A DNA stretch of 34,919 nt from Acidobacteriota bacterium (GTDB taxonomy: Bacteria > Acidobacteriota > Terriglobia > Bryobacterales > Bryobacteraceae): assembly GCA_021787555.1 (NCBI GenBank), contig JAJYLS010000017.1, forward strand, positions 1 through 34,919. The letters run 5' to 3'. A program made the translations under genes and the position numbers. Positions within the stretch are counted from its first letter, which is position 1, and each line of letters begins with the position of its first letter. The notes under the pieces were generated by a model. The model was not told the origin of the DNA and made no database searches. It worked only from the letters and a program-made list of their open reading frames with translations. Below are positions 8,188 through 15,129 of this stretch, piece by piece.

Positions 8188-9291
8188 CTATACCGTCAGC
8201 GCCGCCTGCATCATCGCCCGCGTGTAGCCCACGTTGAAAGCGTACGCCGCGTAGCTGCCGCTTCCGGGATATTGCGCCCTATAGTGCCGGTCGCGGTCGT
8301 AATCGAGAGCGCGCGGATGCTCGGGGTAGATCAACCGCGTGTATTTCACGCGAATCACCTCCCGCATCACCGCGAACATGTTGTTCTCTCCCTCGTCGAT
8401 GAACACTTCGGTGTACCGCTCGTACGGCTTTTTCACCCTGACGTTGCGGAAATGCATGTGGTTGATGCGGTCGCGCGAGCCGAAATACCGGCACACCTCC
8501 ACCGGGTCCTGCCCCATTTCCTTCGTAACGCCGCAATCGAAGGTGATGCCGTTCGACGGGCTGTCGACGATCGAAATGAGTTTTTTCCATCCCTCCACCG
8601 TGCCCATGATCTGCTGCGATCCGCGGCTGATCGGCGCCGGCGGATCGTTGGGGTGCAGCGCCATGCGCACGCCGGCTTTTTCCGCTTCCGGAATCACGGC
8701 CTTCAGAAAATAGGTGATGTTCTTCCACATCTCATCCAGCGTGTGGGCGCCCTCCCGCGGAAGCGGCGGCAGGTTCTTGACGCGCTCATAATCGAAGCCG
8801 GTCAGCCCCGCGCCCGCGCGCCCGGTCTCTTCGAAATAGCCCTCGGTGATGCGGTGCGCGTACCAGTTGTATTCCACCACCGGCAGGCCGACCTTTCCCG
8901 CGGCGCGGATGGATTGAATCACTTTTTCGATATCCTGGTCGCGTCCCGGCCGTGCGTAGATCGCGTTATTGAAGCCGCCGATCATGATGTTGCCGATGGT
9001 CAGCCCATATTTCTTGTAGCGGTCCATCTCTTCGCGGAGTTGGCTTTCCTGCCAGGGAATGGGGAAGCCGTGCCCGAGCACGTAATTGACGCCGAGTTGC
9101 CTGATGCGCCGCGCCACTTCCTCGTCGGAACCGTCGGGCATGCCGCCGGTCGAGAGTTCCAGGCAGATCTTGGGCGTGTCCGGGCCTTCAAAATGCGGAG
9201 CGGGCATGCCGGCCGCAAAGCTCGCAGGCGCCGCCATTGCCGCCGCGCCGGCCGATTGCATCAGCCGTCTTCGGGAGATTCGTGAGTTCAT
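8188..9291 (-). CDS. Mannonate-dehydratase-like (UxuA family) TIM-barrel protein, exported
   Basis: A 367-aa protein. The ATG at 9291 gives a Tat-like leader (MNSRISRRRLMQSAGAAAM); a GTG 18 bases upstream is less likely. The mature part matches D-mannonate dehydratase / xylose-isomerase-like barrels: 'IPEAEKAGVRMALHPNDPP' (family: AGVKMAIHPDDPP), 'IVDSPSNGITFDCG', 'INHMHFRNVRV' and 'YPEHPRALDYDRD', containing the expected His and acidic metal ligands. Cytoplasmic UxuA converts D-mannonate to 2-keto-3-deoxygluconate; the exported form here may act on another sugar acid or as an epimerase, which is uncertain. It is convergent with the Gfo/Idh/MocA gene and follows argS on the same strand after 46 bases. 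Confidence 0.75.
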   Translation of the reverse strand: MNSRISRRRLMQSAGAAAMAAPASFAAGMPAPHFEGPDTPKICLELSTGGMPDGSDEEVARRIRQLGVNYVLGHGFPIPWQESQLREEMDRYKKYGLTIGNIMIGGFNNAIYARPGRDQDIEKVIQSIRAAGKVGLPVVEYNWYAHRITEGYFEETGRAGAGLTGFDYERVKNLPPLPREGAHTLDEMWKNITYFLKAVIPEAEKAGVRMALHPNDPPAPISRGSQQIMGTVEGWKKLISIVDSPSNGITFDCGVTKEMGQDPVEVCRYFGSRDRINHMHFRNVRVKKPYERYTEVFIDEGENNMFAVMREVIRVKYTRLIYPEHPRALDYDRDRHYRAQYPGSGSYAAYAFNVGYTRAMMQAALTV

Positions 9292-9337
9292 AACCCAAGA
9301 ATCTATCACCGCGGAGGCGGCGAAAGCGAATCCCGGG

Positions 9338-11266
9338 CTACATGTATTCCGGAACCTGAATCCCCAGAATACCCGCCGTACGCGCGAGCTGCCGGCGGAA
9401 AAAGTCGGTCATCCACAAAAGGAAGACCTTCTTCTCCCGGCGGGCTTCGTGGATCACCGGGTACTTCTGATAGAAGTTGCTGAACGCCTGCGCGAGCTGA
9501 AACGCGTACTTGGCCACGTGTGCCGGTTCGCCCGCGCTCACCGCGCTTTCAATCGCCGAATCGGCTTTCGACGCGCCCAGCAGCAGTTGCCAGAAATCCT
9601 CCCACTGAAGCTGGCGCGCCAGCGCTTCGCGGTTCAGCTCGGAAGTGAAATCGGGAATCTCTTCGCCGCGCTCTTCCAGCTTACGTAAAATGTTGCGCGC
9701 GCGCACCGCCGAGTATTGCAGGTACGGTCCGGTATCGCCTTCGAAGCTCAGTGCCTCCTGGAGATCGAACGCGATCACCGTGTTGCGCGTGTACTTCAGC
9801 AGGAAGTAGCGCAGCGCCGCGATGGCGATTTGCCCGGCCGCGCGGCGATTTTCTTCCTCGGAATTTTCCGGATGCCGCGAGACCACTTCCTCCAGCGCGC
9901 GCGCGATCAGCGTATCGATCAGATCGTCGGCTTTCACTCCGAGACCCTTGCGGCCCGAAACTTCGACATACGGCCGCTTGCGGTCTTCCTCGGAAAGCGG
10001 AATCCCCAGATCGGCGCAGCAGCGCGGCGAGAGCGCCACCATCTCGTAATTGAAATGGATCGAGCGGTCCGCCTGCTCGTTGTAGCCCAGCGCGCGCAGC
10101 CCGGCCACCACCACATCCTGCAAATAGGATTGCCGCGAATCGATTACGTTGTAGACCCGCGACCCGTGGCCGAAATGCTGGCCTGATTCCGTCGGCTCAT
10201 CGGTCGAAACCCACACCACGCGCCCATCCGAATAGCTCGACCACGGCCGATAGTAAAAATCCTTCCCTAGCAGCCCGAATTTCCAAAGCTGGTAGGCGAT
10301 GTCTTTCCCGGTGTACACCACCGTACCGTCGGAGCGCACGATCACTTTGCCTTCTTCCGACAACCCCGGCATCACCCAGCACCCGGCGTTCTTGCCTTCG
10401 GTCTCGAAGTAGATCGCCTTGCGCTCTTTGAGGAGATCGAACGCGGCGGACCAGAAGTGCAGGTGCAGGATCTCGCTCTCGCGCGGCAGCACGTCGTATT
10501 CCACGTCGAGCCGCTGCATGGTGGCCAGGTGCGCGGCCACGACCGTATCGGCCACAAGGTGCGCCAACTCGGCCAACTCGCCCTCGCCCGCCTCGATGGC
10601 GTGCAGCGTTTCCGCGCGCCACGCGAGCGATTCCGGGTGGTCCTTATAATACCCGGAAATCTTCGCGTACAGGTCCCAGCAGTAATAATCGAAGCGGACC
10701 GTGGCGTCGTCGATCAGCGTCTGCACTTCCGCGGGACCTTTGTGGTCGAGGTAATGGAAGCCCGCCACCACATCCGCCACCTGCACACCGGTATTGTCGA
10801 TGTAATTCTGTACCTCGACGCGGTTTCCGCGCGCGCGCAGCATGCGCACAAATGTGTCGCCCAAAGCGGCGTTACGCAGGTGACCGATGTGCGCGGCCTT
10901 GTTGGGATTGATATTGGTGTGCTCGACGATGATCTTCTCGCCGGTCTCGGCCGCCTCCTCGCCTTCGCCGCGCAGCAGCGCTTCGGCGTACGCGCCCCGG
11001 TCCAGCCGGACGTTGATGTAGCCGTTCCCGGCCACTTCCATCGCCGCGACGCCCTCAACCGGCCCGATTTCCGCCACGATTTCGGCCGCGATCCTCTTCG
11101 GCGCCTGCTTCAGATGCCGCGCAAGTTGGAACGCCGCCGGGATGGCGATCTCGCCGAACTCGCTCTGCCGTGGCTGCTCGGCGGCGACGGGCAGGTCGAT
11201 GCCGTAGCGAATCTGAATGTGCGCGTGAAACGCCGCCGCAATTTGCTTTTCGAGGGAATGAAACAC
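9338..11266 (-). CDS. argS: Arginyl-tRNA synthetase
   Basis: Class I aminoacyl-tRNA synthetase charging tRNA-Arg, 642 aa. The N-terminal additional domain begins VFHSLEKQIAAAF. The Rossmann core has 'NINPNKAAHIGHLRNA' with HIGH at 126-129. The C-terminal alpha-helical anticodon domain contains 'GPYLQYSAVRARNI' and ends 'AGILGIQVPEYM'. The GTG at 11266 is preferred because the open frame upstream enters the toxin gene and reads non-family sequence; no strong ribosome-binding site is visible. Its start is only 25 bases past the stop of the ParE-like toxin on the same strand, so it may share that transcript. Confidence 0.95.
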   Translation of the reverse strand: MFHSLEKQIAAAFHAHIQIRYGIDLPVAAEQPRQSEFGEIAIPAAFQLARHLKQAPKRIAAEIVAEIGPVEGVAAMEVAGNGYINVRLDRGAYAEALLRGEGEEAAETGEKIIVEHTNINPNKAAHIGHLRNAALGDTFVRMLRARGNRVEVQNYIDNTGVQVADVVAGFHYLDHKGPAEVQTLIDDATVRFDYYCWDLYAKISGYYKDHPESLAWRAETLHAIEAGEGELAELAHLVADTVVAAHLATMQRLDVEYDVLPRESEILHLHFWSAAFDLLKERKAIYFETEGKNAGCWVMPGLSEEGKVIVRSDGTVVYTGKDIAYQLWKFGLLGKDFYYRPWSSYSDGRVVWVSTDEPTESGQHFGHGSRVYNVIDSRQSYLQDVVVAGLRALGYNEQADRSIHFNYEMVALSPRCCADLGIPLSEEDRKRPYVEVSGRKGLGVKADDLIDTLIARALEEVVSRHPENSEEENRRAAGQIAIAALRYFLLKYTRNTVIAFDLQEALSFEGDTGPYLQYSAVRARNILRKLEERGEEIPDFTSELNREALARQLQWEDFWQLLLGASKADSAIESAVSAGEPAHVAKYAFQLAQAFSNFYQKYPVIHEARREKKVFLLWMTDFFRRQLARTAGILGIQVPEYM

Positions 11267-11291
11267 GGAAAATACGAGTATAGCAGCGACT

Positions 11292-11570
11292 TCAGAACGA
11301 ATCGGGCCAGCGCCGCGCGCCATGGATGATGGCGAGGATCTCGACGGCACCGGGCTTGATCTGGTACGCGACGACATATGGAAACGCGACCAACTCCCGT
11401 GTCCCGGAAACGCGACCGCGGCGCCCCATTTCGGGGTGCCGCGATAGAGCCTCGATGCCGTCGACGATCAGATCGATCATCCGGCTGGCCGCCGCCGGGT
11501 TCTCCAATGCGACGGAAGCGTGGAGCGCTTCCAGATCACGCGCCGCGGTCGGAGTCCAGCGGACCGTCAC
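11292..11570 (-). CDS. RelE/ParE-family toxin
   Basis: A 92-aa protein of the ParE/RelE fold. The N-terminus 'VRWTPTAARDLEAL' and the C-terminal strand pair 'ELVAFPYVVAYQI...VEILAIIHGARRWP' are diagnostic. ParE members poison gyrase and RelE members cleave mRNA on ribosomes; the sequence alone favours the ParE branch because of the 'HGARRWP' ending. It starts with GTG in a GTGA overlap with the antitoxin stop, the usual toxin-after-antitoxin arrangement. argS follows after 25 bases. Confidence 0.88.
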   Translation of the reverse strand: MTVRWTPTAARDLEALHASVALENPAAASRMIDLIVDGIEALSRHPEMGRRGRVSGTRELVAFPYVVAYQIKPGAVEILAIIHGARRWPDSF

Positions 11571-11815
11571 CTGCGCCGCAGCCGTTTCAGCAGGCTGTCC
11601 ATATCGCGTTTGGAGACGAACTCGCCGGCATCGGCTTCGCGCTTGCCTTGGCGGATGTGGGCCACCTGCCAGCGATGCACGTCGATGTAGGCATTCAGCG
11701 CCTCGTTAATGACATAGCTCCGGTCGCGATCCAGCACGGCCGCCAGTGCGTCGAGAGCCTCGCGCGTCTCGGACGGAACTCGCACCGTGAGCGTATCCTT
11801 CGCCATATATTCCAT
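11567..11815 (-). CDS. Ribbon-helix-helix antitoxin (CopG/ParD-like)
   Basis: An 82-aa antitoxin. The N-terminal ribbon-helix-helix DNA-binding region reads 'DTLTVRVPSETREALDAL' then 'LDRDRSYVINEALNAYI'. The C-terminal tail is charged (EFVSKRDMDSLLKRLRRR) and would wrap the toxin. Two in-frame ATGs are possible, at 11815 and 11806; the second (MAKDTLTV) is preceded by GGA at a short distance and gives a more standard RHH start. An 11-base perfect palindrome overlaps the upstream ATG, so the protein probably represses its own operon. Confidence 0.85.
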   Translation of the reverse strand: MEYMAKDTLTVRVPSETREALDALAAVLDRDRSYVINEALNAYIDVHRWQVAHIRQGKREADAGEFVSKRDMDSLLKRLRRR

Positions 11816-11825
11816 TGTAATACAA
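11815..11825. promoter_or_regulatory. Candidate autoregulatory operator of the toxin-antitoxin operon
   Basis: TTGTA-A-TACAA is a perfect 5-1-5 inverted repeat immediately at the start of the antitoxin gene. RHH antitoxins bind short palindromes in their own promoters (family knowledge); the assignment here is by position. Confidence 0.5.
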
Positions 11826-11841
11826 CGCGATACGATGCGAC

Positions 11842-13587
11842 CTACCGTACTTTCATCACCAGCAGCGTCTGGTCATCGAACGGCGTTTGCGAGAACTTAT
11901 CCAGCTCGGAGAAAATAGCGGACACGATTTCCTCCGCGGGCTTGTGGCAGTGCGCGCGCACCACCTGCGCCAGCCGGCCACGGCCGAACTCCGTCCCCGC
12001 AGCGTTGAGGTGGTCGGTGATGCCGTCGGAATAGAGAACCAAAACGTCGCCCGCCTCCGCCTGAAACGGCACTTCCTCGTACTCGCGCGTATCCAGCAGT
12101 CCCAGCGGCACTCCTTCCACGCGCAGCTTCAGGATTTCGCCTCCGCGGCAGATCATCGGTGGAAGCGCGCCCGCGTTGGCCATCACCAGGTGGCGCGCGG
12201 CCGGCTCCCACAGCAGCACGCAGAGCGTGACGTAGCGCGCATCCACCTTGCGCTCCACCAGCGCCTCGTTGAGCGACTTCATCAGCTCGGCGGGCGTGCG
12301 CCGGCGCGGCGCCTGCGTGCGCAGCAGCCCGCTCATCAGCCCGCCATACAGGGCCGCGGCGGCGCCCTTGCCGCTCACGTCCCCAAAGGCGATCACCGTC
12401 TGCCCGTCCCGCCGCTCCACCACGTCGTAGATATCGCCCGAGATTTCGCGCGCCGGGCGCAGCCGCACCACCGCTTCCAGTCCCGCAATCTCCAGATCGG
12501 CATCCGGCAGCAGCACCCGCTGGAGCTCGCGCGCGGCCTGCAAATCCTCCTCCAGCCGGCGCTCGCGCGAAGCCACTTCCTGATACAGCCGCGCGTTCTC
12601 CAGGCTCGCCGCCACCTGCGGCGCCAGCAGCGCCAGCGCCCGCACGTGATCTTCGGTGAAGTAGCCCACGCGGTCGCTTTCCAGATCCATCACCCCCACC
12701 ACGCGGTCCTGTACGATCAGCGGCACCGCCATCTCGGAGCGGATGTCCGGATGCGAGGCGATGTAGCGCGGGTCCTTCATGGTGTCGTGCACGCGGATCA
12801 CCTCGCGCGACTCCACCGCCGCGCCGGTGATGCCCTTGCCGAGCGGGACGTTGTCCACGTTCACGCGCTGGTCGTAGCGGATGCTGAACAGGTGCCGCAG
12901 CGCGCGCGCCTCCTGGTCCACCAGCAGGATGCTGAACGCGTCGTAATTGATCAGGTCGCGAACCGTGCTCACGATCTTGCGCAGCAGCTCGTTCAAATCG
13001 AGAATGGACGAGATCTCGCGCGAGATGCTGGCCAGCGTCTTGAGCGTGCGGTTCTGCCGGTCCACGCGCCGGTAAAGCCGCGCGTTGTCGATGGCCGAGC
13101 TCACCCGCGCCGCAATCAGCCGCAGCAGGGCGCGGTCGTATTCCGAATACGCATTCACCCGCGTGGATTGCAGGTCGATCACGCCCACCAGCTTGCCGCG
13201 CGCGGTCATCGGCACGGCAAGCTCGGTGCGCACCGCGTCCAGCGTGTTCAGATAGCGCGGGTCGTTCCGCACGTCGCCCACCAGCACGGGCTCGCGGCGC
13301 AGCGCGGCGGCCCCCGTGACGCCCTCGCCCAGCGCGACCGACAGGTTGCGCACCACTTCCTCGCGATGCCCCACCGCGTAGCGGATGCGCAGGTCCTGCC
13401 GCTTGTCGTGGAATAGCAGAATGGCGAAAAGATCGTAGGGCAACACCCGCTGCACGATCTCGGCTACATTGTGCAGCAGCGAGTCGAGCTCCAGAGTTTG
13501 CGCGGTGAGGCCGGCAACTTCCAGCAGAAAGTCGAGCAGCTCGGACCGCTCGCGGAAACGCACCGTGGCCTTACGAGTTGCCTGCAT
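11842..13587 (-). CDS. GAF-GAF-PP2C (SpoIIE/RsbU-type) serine phosphatase
   Basis: A 581-aa cytoplasmic signalling phosphatase. Two GAF sensor domains occupy about residues 25-165 and 195-340; both contain the same core ('LGEGVTGAA'/'LGKGITGAA', 'ELAVPM'/'EMAVPL', 'VGVIDLQS'/'VGVMDLES'). A short coiled coil (RERRLEEDLQAARELQRVLLP) links to the PP2C/SpoIIE domain with the metal-binding motifs FGDVSGKGAAAA, LYSDGITD and DDQTLLVM. Such proteins dephosphorylate anti-sigma antagonists or similar partners in response to a small ligand or partner sensed by the GAFs. There is no membrane segment. It lies 31 bases downstream of deoC on the same strand, so it may be the last gene of the sulfatase-rpiB-deoC transcript. 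No partner anti-anti-sigma gene is in the window. Confidence 0.93.
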   Translation of the reverse strand: MQATRKATVRFRERSELLDFLLEVAGLTAQTLELDSLLHNVAEIVQRVLPYDLFAILLFHDKRQDLRIRYAVGHREEVVRNLSVALGEGVTGAAALRREPVLVGDVRNDPRYLNTLDAVRTELAVPMTARGKLVGVIDLQSTRVNAYSEYDRALLRLIAARVSSAIDNARLYRRVDRQNRTLKTLASISREISSILDLNELLRKIVSTVRDLINYDAFSILLVDQEARALRHLFSIRYDQRVNVDNVPLGKGITGAAVESREVIRVHDTMKDPRYIASHPDIRSEMAVPLIVQDRVVGVMDLESDRVGYFTEDHVRALALLAPQVAASLENARLYQEVASRERRLEEDLQAARELQRVLLPDADLEIAGLEAVVRLRPAREISGDIYDVVERRDGQTVIAFGDVSGKGAAAALYGGLMSGLLRTQAPRRRTPAELMKSLNEALVERKVDARYVTLCVLLWEPAARHLVMANAGALPPMICRGGEILKLRVEGVPLGLLDTREYEEVPFQAEAGDVLVLYSDGITDHLNAAGTEFGRGRLAQVVRAHCHKPAEEIVSAIFSELDKFSQTPFDDQTLLVMKVR

Positions 13588-13618
13588 AACCTATTTCACC
13601 ACAGAGGTGCGGCTTGCT

Positions 13619-14521
13619 TCATGCCGCCGTGGCTTCCACAATCTTCACGCTGGCGCTGGCGCCGATGCGCGTCGCCCCGGCGGCGGTCATGTTGCGCAGG
13701 TCGGCCAGCGTCCGGATGCCGCCCGCGGCCTTGACGCCCATCTCCGGCCCCACCACCTGGCGCATCAGCGCCACGTCCTGCGCGGTCGCCCCGGAAGGGC
13801 CGAAGCCCGTCGAGGTCTTCACGAAATCGGCGCCGGCCAGCTTCGATAGCGTGCAGGCGACGGCTTTCTGGTTGTCGTCGAGCAGCGCGATCTCCAGAAT
13901 CACCTTGACGATGGCGCCGGCTTCGTGGGCCACCTTCACCACCTGCTGGATATCCAGCTTGACGGCTTCGTGATCGCCCGAGCGCAGCGCGCCCACGTTG
14001 ATCACCATGTCGATTTCCTGCGCGCCCGCGCGCACCGCCGCCGCGGTCTCGGCGGCCTTGGCTTCGATGCTGGTGGCTCCCAGCGGGAACCCCACCACAG
14101 TGCACACCTTCACCGGCGAGCCGGCCAGCTCGGTGCGCACCAGCGGCACCCAATACGGGTTCACGCACACGCTGGCGAAACCGTACTGGCGCGCTTCGCG
14201 GCAAACCTTGATCACGTCGGCGCGCGTCGCTTCGGGCTTCAGAATGGTGTGGTCGATCAGCGAGGCGATAGCGGCATCGATCTTCGTCAGGCGCTCGCTC
14301 GCCGAGACACGGTCCGCGCCCGCGGCGATGATCTCCTTGGTGTTGCGCGCGCACGTCTGGGCGCATCGCTGCACGCACCCGGGGCAAACCTGGTCCGGAA
14401 GGTTGAGGCCTTCGCGGTGATCGTTCGCGGGCGCCGCCGCGGTTCGCCCATCCCGCGCCATCCGCGCGAGGATCTCCTCCCCGATTTGCGCTACCAGAAG
14501 GTCGAGTTCCGCGGGGCTCAT
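13619..14521 (-). CDS. deoC: Deoxyribose-phosphate aldolase with microcompartment-like N-terminal extension
   Basis: A class I aldolase cleaving 2-deoxyribose-5-phosphate to acetaldehyde and glyceraldehyde-3-phosphate, 300 aa against about 220-260 for plain DeoC. The core is complete: '[16 protein letters not shown]', '[11 protein letters not shown]', the Schiff-base lysine in '[15 protein letters not shown]' (K235) and the second lysine in '[10 protein letters not shown]' (K264). The first 75 residues are extra: an amphipathic helix '[18 protein letters not shown]', a low-complexity linker, then C46-x2-C49-x3-C53-x3-C57. Helix plus linker is how encapsulation peptides of bacterial microcompartment enzymes look, and DERA is a signature enzyme of SPU-type compartments (established knowledge). 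The start ATG overlaps the rpiB stop by four bases. Confidence 0.93.
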   Translation of the reverse strand: MSPAELDLLVAQIGEEILARMARDGRTAAAPANDHREGLNLPDQVCPGCVQRCAQTCARNTKEIIAAGADRVSASERLTKIDAAIASLIDHTILKPEATRADVIKVCREARQYGFASVCVNPYWVPLVRTELAGSPVKVCTVVGFPLGATSIEAKAAETAAAVRAGAQEIDMVINVGALRSGDHEAVKLDIQQVVKVAHEAGAIVKVILEIALLDDNQKAVACTLSKLAGADFVKTSTGFGPSGATAQDVALMRQVVGPEMGVKAAGGIRTLADLRNMTAAGATRIGASASVKIVEATAA

Positions 14522-15129
14522 TTCAGATATTGCCGCTCGATTTCGCTGATCTTCTGCACGCGCGCCTGGTGCCGCCCGCCGCCGAACGCCGTGGCCAGCC
14601 AGGTGCGCACGACCTCTTCCGCCTGGGTTTCCGTGAGAAGCCGCGCGCCAAGTGTCAGCACATTGGCATCATTGTGTTCGCGGCTGTTGCGCGCGGAAGC
14701 CTTATCATAGCACAGGGCCGCACGAATGCCCGGCACCTTGTTCGCCGCGATCGAAGAGCCGATCCCCGCGCCGTCGATGAGGATGCCCCGCGCGGCTGTC
14801 CCCGCGGCCACAATCTGCGCCACCTTCAGCGCGAGGTCGGGATAGTCCGCCGGCTTCTCCTCGTTCACCCCCACATCCCGGACCTCAAACCCCAGCGACG
14901 CGACCAGCGGCTTGAGCGCTTCCTTGAGCCGGAAGCCGCCGTGGTCCGCGCCCATGGCGATGGTCTTCTCCGGCGGCGCCAGCGCCGAAACCTGGTCCTC
15001 CGGCAATTCCACGATCCGCACCCCGCGGTCCGCCGCGACCTCGCGCGCCGACGCCGTTACGATGGATCCCACCGGGATGCGCAACTCGCCTCCCGCGGGA
15101 ATATCCTGCGCGGTAACGACTCGTTTCAT
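14518..15129 (-). CDS. rpiB: RpiB/LacAB-family sugar-phosphate isomerase with EutQ-like N-terminal segment
   Basis: A 203-aa aldose-ketose phosphate isomerase (ribose-5-P/ribulose-5-P type), about 50 residues longer than plain RpiB. The isomerase core begins near residue 56 with '[11 protein letters not shown]' and continues '[19 protein letters not shown]' and '[15 protein letters not shown]'. Where E. coli RpiB has the catalytic Cys (CGTG), this protein reads IDGAGIGSS with D119, so the base must differ or the substrate may be another sugar phosphate. The N-terminal segment '[18 protein letters not shown]' then '[18 protein letters not shown]' resembles the start of EutQ-type microcompartment proteins. 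It is coupled by 4-base overlaps to the sulfatase upstream and deoC downstream. Confidence 0.9.
   Translation of the reverse strand: MKRVVTAQDIPAGGELRIPVGSIVTASAREVAADRGVRIVELPEDQVSALAPPEKTIAMGADHGGFRLKEALKPLVASLGFEVRDVGVNEEKPADYPDLALKVAQIVAAGTAARGILIDGAGIGSSIAANKVPGIRAALCYDKASARNSREHNDANVLTLGARLLTETQAEEVVRTWLATAFGGGRHQARVQKISEIERQYLK

Noticed and set aside
8164-9285. Long plus-strand open frame opposite the mannonate-dehydratase-like gene
   Set aside because: It is a GC-codon shadow; the minus strand carries the family motifs and leader.
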